64,000 bases of DNA from Diplolepis rosae (lineage: Eukaryota; Arthropoda; Insecta; Hymenoptera; Diplolepididae). The position numbers and the translations under genes were made by a program. The stretch spans positions 1,364,001-1,428,000 of the forward strand of contig JAPYXD010000045.1 of assembly GCA_030998225.1 (NCBI GenBank), in the 5' to 3' direction. This document shows positions 46,911-57,695 of this stretch, in pieces (within the stretch, counting starts at the first letter, position 1; every line of letters begins with the position of its first letter). A model generated the notes under the pieces. It was not told where the DNA came from and did no database searches. It worked only from the letters and a program-made list of their open reading frames with translations.

Positions 46911-47794
46911 AAATTTGTAAAATTTATTTTTATATTATAAAACTCTTCAGATGCAATTTCATATGAACTTTTAGCAGATATTGCGTGCGCGAGGATTCGC
47001 ACATACGCACTGACATTTAAAGTTGTGTAAGTTTGATCGCTAAATGAAATCGAAGCGTGTATTAAAGAACTTCTTGAAAATTGACAGCATGCTGAGATTT
47101 TATGTTTTTCTCGATTCCATACAAAATGGGCGCGAAAGAGACGCCAAATTCAAAATATATTATTTAAAAAATTACCCTTGTTTAAATATTTTTAAAAGCA
47201 TTCACCTGAAATAAATGTATGAAACATTTTATATATATGTTGGGATGTTTGAAACACTCTGAAAAAAGTTTCCGTAAAAATTAATATCAATAAATATTTA
47301 TGGTTACAAGACGAGATATAAAAAAATGTTTAGCTTCTTGAATTAAAGCTTCAATCACAAATTTTAAATACTTAAAAAGATTTAAAAAATGTTTGAAATA
47401 TCATAAAAATTTCAATTACAAAATTAGGAGCAAAATTTTTCTTATTGAAAAAAGATAAACAAGTCAAGGAAGTTAATTTGAAGCGATATTAAGAAAATAT
47501 TCTTCAATAGAACTTTTACTTATGACGTAAAATGTTTTCTATGTAGGCAAATACAATTTTTTTTATTATGGTGGAGATTTGACGAATGAGAACTTTTTTT
47601 TTTAGGGAAAAATATTCTCCAAAATTTTACCACATCCAATTAGTAACCAAATAAGTGTTTTACTTTCTTAAAACTATGAAATATTATGCACAGGATAACA
47701 GAATTCAGATTTTTTAAACTGGGAATCAGTCACGTTTAAAATTTAATATAACTAATATTAATATTATATTAATATTAATATAATTTAATTACAT

Positions 47795-48090
47795 AAAAAC
47801 CGAGCAAGCTGTCGATTTGTATTTTGTAAGCAGTGCTCCTACACACTGTTGAGTTTCATATAGTAATCTAACTTACACAACTTCAGCCAACAGTGGGTAC
47901 ATGTGATTCCTCGCGCACGCAATATCAGCTGTAGGTACAAGGAGCCTTTAGCCAGAGAAAACTCAGAGAACCACTGCGAACAGCAGACCAGCCCCCTGCA
48001 TCTTAGCCAGAATGCACGTAATCCGCGAAACGAAAATGTCACAAGAATTGACCGTGGCCGCTAGGGTCGCTGATTGTTCATGAGGCCTGA
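47795..48090 (-). repeat. inverted-repeat block P2 within the 4.28-kb element
   Basis: 47795-48003 is the reverse complement of about 45450-45645 (for example CTCGCGCACGCAATATCAGC). 48030-48090 (GAAAATGTCACA...TTCATGAGGCC) is inverted again at 48790-48852, so a second hairpin lies further in. Confidence 0.8.
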
Positions 48091-49259
48091 ATTCATTTCA
48101 ATGCATGGGAAAAATGCATAAAAATTAAATTTTTGGGGATAAAAACTACTTGATTATATTTTTTTTTTACAACACATTAAACTAGAAAGTTTTAAATATT
48201 ATTTAAAGCAATTTTTACTGATATAAAGGGTAATATGCTTTTTTAATTTGATAATTTAAATTCACAAAATATGCAAGTAACAATTATATCTCCAATTGTT
48301 ATAAAACATTTTAAAAAAAGGTTATTTTACAGAAATTCATCATTTTCAGAAAGAGGTATCGATTTTTGAAGATCGATTCAAAAATCGATCTTTTTAACCG
48401 AATTATCGATCAAATTGAATCAATAATTTCAGAATCAATTCTTTTTTTTTGAAGATCGCCCATCCCTATCTATAATACCTTAAGTTCAGTCAGTCAGCTT
48501 TGTTGATTTTTTTATTCAAAGCGTTTTAAATTTAGTATAGATTAAATTTTAATAAGTTAAAGGCGCTAATGATAAATAAACCACAAAACAATGCACTTTT
48601 TCAGAGCATTACGTATAGCCTGTTTTGCAACCTACAACAACAAATTTCCGCATTTTCACTTAAATTTTTATATCACCGACTGTTAAAACCATTCCAATTT
48701 ACCTAAAAAGCACTCAAAAGCACTTCAGACACCAATTTTTCACAAAAAACGTTAAATTTCAATGTTTTATAATGCTAATCTGTATAAGGTCGGCCTCATG
48801 AACAGCCAGCGCCACGGTGGCCAACGGTCAACATCTGTGACATTTTCAACTCCAGAGATTCCGGGGGCTGCAGCAGACACACTACGCTGCGCGCGCAACC
48901 ATTCTCACCTACGTACTGCTGGTGGCGTTGTGTGCGTAACGTTCGCGTGTCAAATCTGGACACACTGTGTGGGAGAGCAGTTAGTCCACAAAAATGTAAA
49001 CTTGCTAACCTATGAAGAGCGCTGCAGTTGCCCTCCAATGTAGTGGCGCAGGAGCACCAGAGGTAGTGCAGCATTTCTATCAAATTTTTTTCCGTGTACC
49101 AAACGCAAGAAGAACAATACGATAAACAATACTTCGAATAAAACATAAGGTTCTGTTCTTTTACAATAAATGCCCAATTTTTGATAGAAAACGGTGAAAA
49201 CTTATTTATCTACCTGATAATTATGTTAAAATTATATTAGATTTGCATTAGATAAACAT

Positions 49260-49527
49260 TTGCATGTTTCCATGTTTCGATTTGCATGAAATTTTAAGGA
49301 TTGATAGACTAACATAAATAATGAAGAAACCTAAAATTTGAGATTATTTCATGCATTATATAAAAAGTTATGGGATTAACGAAAAAAAAAATGTTGTTCT
49401 TTTTCAATTATTTAAAAGCTGAAACTACGAAAAATTCGGAAAAAAATTACACAAACGTATCATTAAATGGCCGATTTAGTAGTATTTTTTGGGAAAATTT
49501 TTACTCCAAATTTAATAATAAAAACAA
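49260..49527 (+). repeat. dispersed repeat family C, copy 2 (partial)
   Basis: Shares GATAGACTAACATAAATAATG and the following 200 bp with 37930-38140, in the same orientation. Starts about 40 bp after the mariner 3' end. Confidence 0.8.
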
Positions 49528-49529
49528 CA

Positions 49530-50124
49530 TTGCTGTAATCCATACAAAAACAAAAACTGTAAGTGAATATTACGTGGTTTTTCACTCTCGATTCAGATTA
49601 AAATATAGTGAAATCATCACGTACTGATCTATAAATAATTTATCAAGCCTGAGCTTAAAATTCATTTCCAGTTTAATGAATTATACTCGCAGATTCAAAT
49701 AAAAGCAGTTTGAGGGCATTCCCAGAGCATTTTCTCAATAAATTCAAAGATGTTAAAAAAATGCTCTCCTTTGCAACACATGCAGGATAAGAGTTATGAA
49801 AGATGAAGTTTTAGAAGAAGGATAGAAAATAATAAGATTTGTTCCTCCTAGCATTTATGTTTTCATTCTTAATTGTTGAAATTATCAGAAATCGGCGAAT
49901 GACTCGCATAATCTTCCTTTTCACGGCCTCCAGGTACCTTCCGATTCCAAAAATCCCTCGAAGACAATAATATTGACGAAAAATCAGAGTCCTTGCGATT
50001 CATCACATTTACATCAACGTACAATTCAAAAAATCACTCTTCATACTTTCAGACGTAAAAATTTTGTTCGTGGATTTTTTACGAACAAATTTATTTTTAT
50101 GATAGTAAAAAAAATTATTTTTTT
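49530..50124. other. no supported gene
   Basis: AT-rich sequence between repeat copies. The 85-codon frame at 49370-49627 overlaps repeat C and is not a gene. Confidence 0.4.
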
Positions 50125-50240
50125 GATAATTTATGTATAATCATAAAACTCATTACATTATTCATATTTTATGAGTATAAAGTGATAATTAAACAATTAA
50201 TAATCACTTCCCATCACTTTTTGATAGTAACGTTTGTGAC
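50125..50240 (-). repeat. dispersed repeat family C, inner fragment
   Basis: The reverse complement matches 38399-38515 (ATAAAACTCATTACA, GAGTATAAAG, CACTTCCCATCA). It is separated from the copy at 51808-52301 by the GC-rich block. Confidence 0.65.
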
Positions 50241-50291
50241 GCGGTAAATTTTACCCGTCACATTGAAAAGATTTAATTTGGTAAACTCACC

Positions 50292-50565
50292 GGTATGACA
50301 GGCGGGGTTATGTCCCTGGAGAAAAAGTCGTGTGACGAGAGCCCGCACTTCGTCGCCACCCGAGAGCACTCGAAATACACGAATCACGCACTGTACACAC
50401 CCACGCTTCCTGTCCCGTCTGTTCCATGAGCGATACGAGGACATCAGCGCCGGAAGACAGCAGCGTCGAAGATGAGGCACAGCCGGCTACCGAGTTTATG
50501 TCAACACTGGCCGCCATGTCGACTTTCAAGTCAGGATAGATGGACGCTTCGATTATCGCCGCCAT
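50292..50565 (-). CDS. possible 5' exon of an unidentified gene
   Basis: On the minus strand a strong donor GTGAGT begins at 50291 (ATACCG before it), in a locally GC-rich region. Two overlapping frames are open: one from ATG at 50565 (MAAIIEASIYPDLKVDMAAS, 85 codons, stop at 50308 before the donor) and one from about 50480 running through the donor. Which is used, if either, cannot be decided. It could be a first exon of a gene lying to the left, even the B-box gene, but the phase of the through-frame does not join 16914 without a stop. No domain recognised. Confidence 0.3.
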
Positions 50566-50699
50566 CGATCGTTGGAAAGCGACGCACAAAACGGCTGGAC
50601 GCCACCACGTGACCCGGAAAACGTACCCTAGGTATCTTAGACATTTTGTGATACTAAATTTATTCAGTTTGATGTAAATGAACACTAATTACAATTGTG

Positions 50700-51800
50700 T
50701 CAATGTGCCACACGCGCCGTTCGTTGTAACTGATAGAACCGCGTGTTAATGGAAATTATTTGCCGAGGGCAATTATTATACTAGGCACGAGTTGCCTAGT
50801 CGTCTATTGGCTTTATGACATGTGACCTGCTTCCGGGTCCGCGATTGGGTCACGCATGTAATTCGTGGGGCAGGTCGGGAATTCTGTCAGCGTCGCGTCG
50901 GCCATCGTCACTCTCGTCCTGCGACTCTAAGCGACAGTTGACCTAGCTTTGTCTCCCGAAGGAAACTTGGAATTATATTTTCTTACTCCCACGGAATGGA
51001 AGGAGAATTTGTATTGAAATTTGATCCGGAGCTCCAGGACGTAATACAGGTAGCGTGAGCGACTTTTGTTCGATTTTCTCTTGGCGAGTGACTCGGAATT
51101 CCGAGTAGAAGTACAGATTGACGAACGCTTTATGGCGTCTGTCACACGCACCGCAGCCACTTCGCCTTTCTTCTCTCTCTTGTTCGCGAGTGCTCTTTTT
51201 GTATCTGTGGCCTTTTTATGTATGTTTGGGTAGAAAAAGAAATTGGTTAATTAGAGTAAATTAGTGATAAATTCCGGTTCTCTCAGGTGGAGACACGCGC
51301 CTTTGAATTGATTCCGCCATATTGTCGCGTGACTGGAATGTTCCGAGATTTTTGTTACCTTTCATTCTATTTGTGCTTATTAAAATCAATGTAAATATTC
51401 TGGGCTTTTAGTGAATTCATTTTTGATTTGTATCGAGTTGATTGATAATATTCAATAAATCTTGTGAAGCCTTGTTTTAATTAATTAAATTCTGGCGTCT
51501 AATTTATCTACCCGGTAACTGTTGTGGCCTTAATTGACCCCGCCTGATGATATGATTATTGCTTTTGTTCTACCTAAGTGGTGTTATTGCTATTATTGCC
51601 CTATGTTGTAAAATCAAAATTTCGTCATTCGGGAGAGTGACTGGCGCCCTTAAGACATAAAAAGAATATTTTATTTCGGGTCGTTCCGAGTCGAAATAAA
51701 ATTGGTTGGGTATCCATTACCAAGAGTTGCCAGGTTACGGGTAAAACCTGCATCTCACGTTCTCGAAAAAGCAGATAGTAATAGAACATTAGTGGAACTT
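50700..51800. other. GC-rich then mixed block, possible LTR or promoter
   Basis: 50730-51320 is GC-rich and CpG-rich with ATTGG at 50813 and 50844. Farther on are AATAAA near 51454 and GAGTGACTGGCGCCCTTAAG near 51634, which resembles an LTR end plus primer-binding site. I cannot find a second LTR or ends, so promoter and LTR are both open. No gene is supported. Confidence 0.35.
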
Positions 51801-51807
51801 GCGCCCG

Positions 51808-52301
51808 ACGCCGTCGATCGAAAATCGTGATTCCACGCGTCTCACATTACAAAAAAATTTATATTTCGCACAATTTTCGAGTGCGCACAATAATTATATA
51901 CCTAAAATTTGCGTAATGCTTGCGGCTATCACTATGAATTTTTTCAAAATTTTGAAAGATGTTTTTTCAAAAAATCAATTTGTTTGAGAAAAAAAAATTT
52001 TGTTATTAACTTTGGAGTAAAAATATTTTCAAAAAATGTTACTACATCGCCAATCTAATGATACGTTTGTGTAGTTCGTTCAGAATTTTTCCTAGTTTCA
52101 GTTTTTGAATAATTGAAAAAGAACAAAAATATATATATTTTTTGTTTATCCCATAACTTTTTAAATAATCCATGAAATTTTTCAAATTTTGGGTTTCTCT
52201 TCATTACTTGTGTTAGTCTATCAATCCTCAAACTTTCAAGTAAATCGGAAACATGGAGTCCTGAACCCGTCCGATTTGCTATGGAACACGCCATATATAT
52301 A
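51808..52301 (-). repeat. dispersed repeat family C, copy 3
   Basis: Reverse complement of 37871-38360, through ACGGCGTCG at one end and the AT microsatellite at the other. It ends exactly where foldback D begins, suggesting D inserted in the terminal TA tract. Confidence 0.85.
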
Positions 52302-53902
52302 TGGGTCATTTCATGGGAGATTTACAGTCAAATTTTTTTTTTCGACGAAGCATTCTTTTTTGCCTTTTTACTTCGAAAATAATCGACACGTATTTTTGTT
52401 TTCAATGTGATACTTGAAAATTTCGAGATATAATTTTTTAAAATTTGGCACTCTGGAATATTTTTTTTTTTTCTAACAGCTCACTGTAAAAGCAGTTTTG
52501 AATATAAAATGTAACCCTTGCACTTGAAATACGCGGAAGAGTACAAGCTTTCAAAAAATTTATAGCACACATTTCGTTGTTTTTTTGTAATAACAATATA
52601 GTACATTTTTATAAACAATTGAATATTTTTAAATTTGGAACTAATTTTTTTCTGATTTTTTTGTTTCTAAATCTTTGTTGAAGTTTTTTCAATATGCAGG
52701 CAAAATTTTGGAATGGAAAAATGAAAACTGTAGGTGTAATTAATTTATCAAATCTGTCTCGCACGATGCAACTACGCTGAAGCTTGTTTATGGATGCTCG
52801 GACTCGAAGAACGTGTGGCAGTGAATGCAGTGACCGCTGTTTTAGTTTTCTGTAAATGTTCCTCAAGTGTTCACTTATTTTAAATTAATACACAAATGCC
52901 AAGCTCTTGATTTAAACATGTCTGCTGCAATCCGTTTAATAGAAAAAATCATAGTGGAAAAGAGCAAAAAAAAATTTGCGTTGCGTTTCGTCCTCGATAC
53001 TTGAAACATTGAAAATTTTCAAACCGGATGATGTTTTGTGTACACAATGCAGAACAGAAGAAAATGAAATGGAGATGGAAGATTTTTGTTGTAATTACAT
53101 TCAAACTTGTACGTAGACTATTTCAAAACGAATCATTAGTTATAATGATGAATTGATGAGTGAAGTTTTACGATAAAATTACTCTAAATGATACACTTAA
53201 GACGCAAATTTTTTTTTCCTTTTTTCCACTATGATTTTTTTTATTAAACCGATTGCAGCAGACATGTTTAAATCCAGAGCTTGGCATTTGTGTATTAATT
53301 TGAAATAGGTGAACACTTGAGGAACATTCACAGAAAACTAAAACAGCAGTCACTGCATTCACTGCCACACGTGCTTCGAGTCCGAGCATGCCTAATCAAG
53401 CTTAAGCGTAGTTGCAGCGTGCGAGCTCGCTCGTTGCAACGCGCGGGACAGATTTTATAAATTAATTACACCTAGAGTTTTCATTTTTCAATTCCAAAAT
53501 TTTGCCTGCATATTGAAAAAACTTCAACAAAGATTTAGAAACAAAAAAATCGGAAAAAAATTAGTTCCAAATTTAAAAATATTCAATTGTTTATAAAAAT
53601 GTACTATATTGTTATTACAAAAAAAAACAACGAAATGTGTGCTATAAATTTTTTGAAAGCTTGTACTCTTTCGCGTATTTCAAGTGCAAGGGTTACATTT
53701 TATATTCAAAACTGCTTTTACAGTGAGCTGTCAGAAAAAAAAAAATTTTCCCGAGTGCCAAATTTAAAAAAATTATATTTCGAAATTTTCAAGTATTACA
53801 TTGAAAAAAAAATACGTGTCGATTATTTTTGAAGTAAAAAGTCAAAAAAAATGTTTCGTTGAAAAAAAAATTTTGACTGTAAATCTCCCATGAAATGACC
53901 CA
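52302..53902. mobile_element. foldback element D, about 680-bp arms
   Basis: Starts TGGGTCATTTCATGGGAG, ends with its inverse, and is flanked by TA at 52300-52301 and 53903-53904. The arms (52302-52982 and about 53200-53902) pair along their length at roughly 90 percent identity. The right arm has a 21-bp duplication near 53420-53445 (GCGAGCTCGC region). The 220-bp loop carries a small open frame. No transposase, so a non-autonomous TA-type element (inference). Confidence 0.85.
52979..53116 (+). other. short protein-like frame in the loop of foldback D
   Basis: A frame ending at TAG (about 53113-53115) reads LETLKIFKPDDVLCTQCRTE then EMEMEDFCCNYIQTC. Spaced Cys pairs (CTQC and CC) resemble the 'CxCGxC...ESVCC' pattern of P2X7-C-like domains in insect mobile ORFs, but the fragment is too short to be sure. 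It may be a captured coding scrap. Confidence 0.3.
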
Positions 53903-54286
53903 TATATTATATTGCAATTGATAACTTGCATAAAGTGTGAATTCGATTGAGGAAAGCTGATACAAGTCAGAAAAATCGCAATTACTCAGTGACTTTTTTG
54001 TACATTTTTTCGCCCGGTCAATTGAAGATACAAGAAATTTAAGCATGTCCCTCGATGTGACCATTTGCATGAAAGTATTGAAAATGTCTATTTTATTGAA
54101 GTAATCCAGTATCTTTTGCCAGTAACAGACTGAACAAACATTACTTCTGCATTTAAATTTTATTTCACAGCCCAAAATTTCAAATGGATTGTTCACCGGG
54201 AAATTATTCATCGCGAGTGACTGTGTATCCGTTGCAATAAGAGTCACTAATAGAAACACAGTTTTTTTGTACCATTTAGTGATCAC
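53789..54286 (-). CDS. possible secreted six-cysteine protein, partial
   Basis: A 165-codon minus-strand frame. The first 25 residues (WYKKTVFLLVTLIATDTQSL) look like a signal peptide. The next 100 contain six Cys (GCEIKFKC, NVCSVC, KKCT, NCDF). There is no ATG: the frame opens after TAG with GTG at 54286, so a start exon joined through CAATAG is likely if it is a gene. The last 40 codons run into foldback D, whose insertion probably replaced the original end. I do not recognise the family. Confidence 0.35.
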   Translation of the reverse strand: MITKWYKKTVFLLVTLIATDTQSLAMNNFPVNNPFEILGCEIKFKCRSNVCSVCYWQKILDYFNKIDIFNTFMQMVTSRDMLKFLVSSIDRAKKCTKKSLSNCDFSDLYQLSSIEFTLYASYQLQYNIWVISWEIYSQNFFFNETFFLTFYFKNNRHVFFFQCNT

Positions 54287-54403
54287 GAACTATTGATCAT
54301 TGCTTAGATTTGAATCGATTTTAACTACTCATACGCTTATAATTCATCGTATATTTTTGTTACCTAAATTATTTATTCACAGAGTAGCAATGTTAAGAAT
54401 CAG

Positions 54404-54992
54404 CAATAGTATATTATGTGCCTAGGCACATAATGAGGGTTTTTACGCGACGAGCGACAATGCTCGCAGGAGATCGAAGCCAAGGCGTAGTCGAGGCGTA
54501 GCCGGGACGTAGCTGAGGCAAAGCCGAGACAATGCCAAGGCGCGATCAGTCCTGCGAGCATTTTAAGCGAGTCTCGTAATTACCCGAATTATGTGCATTG
54601 GCACATATTCTATTTTATGTGACTTCGGTGCGTATACGAGTTTTTATGCGTACACTCGAATCTAATCTAGTATTCATCATGATTCTCGTCCATTACACTT
54701 GATATTTCGCGACTAGTTCCGGCCATTTTGATTTTCTCTATCTTGTGTAGTAGTAGCGTATTGTAATAGAGCATGCGCAGTTCAAATGTACAAGGCTTTG
54801 GCAGTATGGTGCCAACGCTGTACGAAGAAGAAAAAGAATAAGAAGAAGATTACGCTCCACTGTATGGTTATAGGCACATGCGCAGTTCAATTTTTATATT
54901 ACCTTCCTCTGTATCATAATACACAACATTAAGCTACTCTCAACTGTAGCGTAAAAACGAGTTTACGCGCCGGAGGCACATAAATAGTATTG
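54404..54992. repeat. dispersed repeat family B, copy 2
   Basis: The ends are near-inverted: CAATAGTATATTATGTGCC at left and GGCACATAAATAGTATTG at right. Shares with 1865-2493 the CCTAGGCACA palindrome, the GAAGCC/GAGAC minisatellite (54475-54545), GCGATCAGTCCTGCGAGCAT and GAAGAAGAA runs. Non-coding. Copy 2 has both termini, so it defines the unit. Confidence 0.8.
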
Positions 54993-55280
54993 CAGCTATG
55001 TTTAATAGCGGTCACTAATTGGGTCAAACACTGGTCACTAATACGGCCCGCATAAATATTGCTGGTCACTAATTGGGTCAAAAACATGTCGATCGTAGTT
55101 TATGATATATCTTGATTTCGAAAGGATTAAAGTGCAAATTCTTACTTTTTAATATAGAATATGATAAAACAGGCCGCAAAAATAAACAATTACAAGAAAA
55201 AACAAACTTCATCAATATCAGCCTATTTTTAATGCACTGCACATTCCTTACACGGTCACTAATTGGCACATTCGCCTTAA
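54993..55280. repeat. cluster of GGTCACTAATTGG motifs
   Basis: GGTCACTAATTGG occurs near 55007, 55063 and 55254, with a shorter GGTCACTAAT near 55031. The last is followed by CACATTCGCCTTA, which parallels GGTCACTAATTGGGACATTC at 44335. The spacing is irregular. Probably ends of a small dispersed element; boundaries not resolved. Confidence 0.5.
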
Positions 55281-55284
55281 GATA

Positions 55285-56240
55285 ATAATGATTCAATTAA
55301 AATTTGATATTAATATTTGAATAGGATTAGGTTTTCATAAATTAATATTTGCATGAATTTTCCCTAGATTTGTCCAAAACTCATGCAAATTTTAGATTTT
55401 TTGTGACAAGACTTAAGTAAGTGGTTAATCACGGTTAGTTCACCATTTTATTCTTGTTTTATATTCTCGAATAACTATTCTAGCATCATGAAAAAATCTT
55501 CACACAATTTTTTTTTTAAAGCAACTGAATTTACGTTAGAGAATTTTGAGTTTCTGTATGCGTATTTTGTTAATTGGTGGTAGTTTTATACGTAGAAAAT
55601 AATAATTTATTAGAATATCATATGTTCATGATATAATTGAATTTAAAAGTTATGGATTTTATCTCCTATAGAAGTGAAAGTAACAAACTGCTTTCTTTCG
55701 AGCTAGGAGTTTTATATATTTTTTATCTGTTTTTCAGGTATATTTTTCGATGTTAGTTATTCAAGTCCATTACCATCCGGAATGGAATAAATACCAATTT
55801 GTATCAAAATTAGGTTAATTTAGGTTATTTCATGAAATTACTTCAAGATTTTTGAATGTAACGAGCGTAACAAATTTTTTCATAGCGCCTCCTTTGAAAA
55901 TCCGATTTTCAGTACCTGTAGAGCACGTTGAAACTACGATTTTCAACCCTAGGGTTGAAAGTCGCTGTTTCAATCCGCTCCACAGTTACAGCCAATCAGA
56001 TTCTCAAAAGAGTTGCTATGAAAAATAGTATACATTACTCGAAACAAAACACAGCGAAAGCAATTCGTGTGATTGCAGCCCTCGCTTCACTCGGGCAGCA
56101 AACTTCACACTCATTGCAGTCGCTGTGTTTCGCCCCTTGTAATGTAATATACTAATTCATCATAGTGACTTTTCCTGCTTCAGTATTTGTGCAGTACTCT
56201 TGCTAATTTCTTTCCTGACTAATAAGACTATCGCTGCACA
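55285..56240. other. no supported gene; small hairpins
   Basis: Contains a perfect 20-bp palindrome TTTCAACCCTAGGGTTGAAA at 55941-55960, and an inverted pair CGAAACAAAACACAGCGA (56040) with TCGCTGTGTTTCG (56122). The open frame crossing them is not a recognised protein. Confidence 0.45.
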
Positions 56241-56245
56241 CTATA

Positions 56246-57693
56246 CGTGGTGGGATCAAAAAGTAACGAGAATTTTAATTTTTTTTAAAAGTGTGTATTT
56301 ATTCTTTAAATTTAATTTCGTTCTCTTCAAAGTAGTCCCCTTGTAATATTATGCACTTATTCCAACGTAGTTCTCAGTCTGACAAACATTGATAGAACGC
56401 TTTTTTATATAGGTGCTGCCTTGACTTCGGCCTACGATTTCGCCTTTATCTCATTTATGGTTGAAAAACGCTTTCCTTTGAGTGTCAGTTTGAGTTTGGG
56501 AAATAGGAGAAAGTCACAGAAGGCTAGGTCTGGAAAATAGGATGGTTGCGGCATCATAACAGTTTTTTGTTTCGCTAAGAACTGTTGGATAAGTAACGCG
56601 GTGTGTGCCAGTGCATTATCATGGTGCAAAATCGACAAATTGTCTCTCCAAAGTTCAGGTCTTTTTCTCGGAATCACCTCACGTGAATTACATAAAACTT
56701 GTAAATAGTACTCTTTATTGACGGTACAGCCTGGTGGTAGGAATTTGTGATGAAGAATTCATTGTAGTCTTGTTTCCTTAGGAAATTTTCATTGAGACGA
56801 TTGGACCTACGTTGGAATGTCGTAGCTATATATACCCACGTTTCGTCACTAGTTATGAAGCATTTGAGCTAGTCGGGTTCGTCAGCAAAATCAGCCAGCA
56901 TTTATTCAGCGCTCGTTGCGCGATGCTTTTTTTGTTAAAAATTTAACAGCTTTGGAACAAATTCAGCTACCACTCATTTCATGTTCAAAACATTAGTAAA
57001 AATTGCTTCGCATGAGCCGTATTCTGTATCTTCGACATGTCTTCTATTCTATTGACTGGAAATTTACAGAATTTTTATTCATTTCTTGTTGTTTTGGCGT
57101 AGGGTTAGTTTCTTCTTATTTTCTTCGATTAAAGATTATCAATGTTAGGTATTAAAAAAGGCAAAAAAAGGGGAGGCACACGTTTCGGTCACATATGGCG
57201 GCCCTCTTTAGTGCCATAAATTAAAAGATTAATTCAAAATTTCTGTAAAGGATTAAAATATAGGAGATGATTAAAATAAGGAAAGTCATAAAACTCAGAA
57301 ACTTATCTCATAGCTTGCAATTCAAAATGAAGCAATCCAGTATGCACAATACGTATTGAAAAAATATGTGGAATTCACTGTATATAAACAACCGGATTAA
57401 TTGAAAAAAATTTGCAATCGAACCGGCCGGACATTTTTTTTTAAAGATGCCCAGTTGATTATTAATGACAAAACTCAAAGAATTTTCAATTTCGCCACAC
57501 AAAAAATTGCCGAAAACACGTAAGTACGTCTTACTTTTTCGTTTGCTAAACACAAATTATGCGTCACAGTAGGCTGACAAATGGCACGTGCATCACTGAC
57601 AGAATTGTTTATGTACAGGAGAAAAGTCAAATTAATTAAGAAGATATAGTGCACGCTATTCCAAAATTCTCGTTACTGTTTGATCACCCCACG
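56246..57693 (-). mobile_element. irritans-type mariner, decayed, with TIRs and TA
   Basis: The ends are CGTGGKGKGATCAAAMAGTA and inverse (about 32 bp), flanked by TA at 56244-56245 and 57694-57695. Length 1448 bp. The transposase relic is on the minus strand (56432-56990). The 5' side near 57100-57250 contains sequence not typical of mariner and may hold an insertion. Confidence 0.88.
56432..56990 (-). pseudogene. mariner transposase relic (irritans-like)
   Basis: Minus strand: VAAEFVPKLLNF, MLADFADEPD, SDETWVY (first catalytic Asp), KEYYLQVL, RKRPELWRDNLSILHHDNA (second Asp), QPSYFPDLAFCDFLLFPKLK (third Asp) and GKRFSTINEIK. Stops occur, for example, between KLLNF and QKKHR and after the EIKAKS segment. 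All three catalytic Asp are legible but the frame is broken in several places. Confidence 0.88.
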
Positions 57694-57695
57694 TA

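Larger units (their letters stand above)
44814..49096. mobile_element. 4.28-kb non-coding TA-flanked element nested in mariner
   Basis: The ends are CACGGAAAAAAATTTG and its inverse, flanked by TA (44812-44813 and 49097-49098). Excision with one TA restores the mariner reading frame, which proves these boundaries. No transposase is present. The interior is mainly repeats: GC-rich blocks near both ends and AT-rich satellite in the middle, arranged as a degenerate palindrome. Confidence 0.88.
44383..49217 (+). mobile_element. deleted Mos1-like mariner split by a nested element
   Basis: The 5' end is TCAGGTGTACAAATAAGTTC, close to the Mos1-type terminus, and the 3' end is AACTTATTTATCTACCTGA, its inverse. 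Both are flanked by TA (44381-44382 and 49218-49219). Without the nested element (44814-49096) the mariner is only about 550 bp, with the N-terminal part of a transposase and a 3' end. Confidence 0.88.

Noticed and set aside
53419..53446. Separate insertion in the right arm of foldback D
   Set aside because: The 21 extra bases are a local duplication of adjacent GCAACG/GCGAGC sequence with no ends or target duplication.
57308..57553. 81-codon frame as the mariner N-terminus
   Set aside because: It sits in the right place but does not resemble a mariner helix-turn-helix; possibly inserted sequence.
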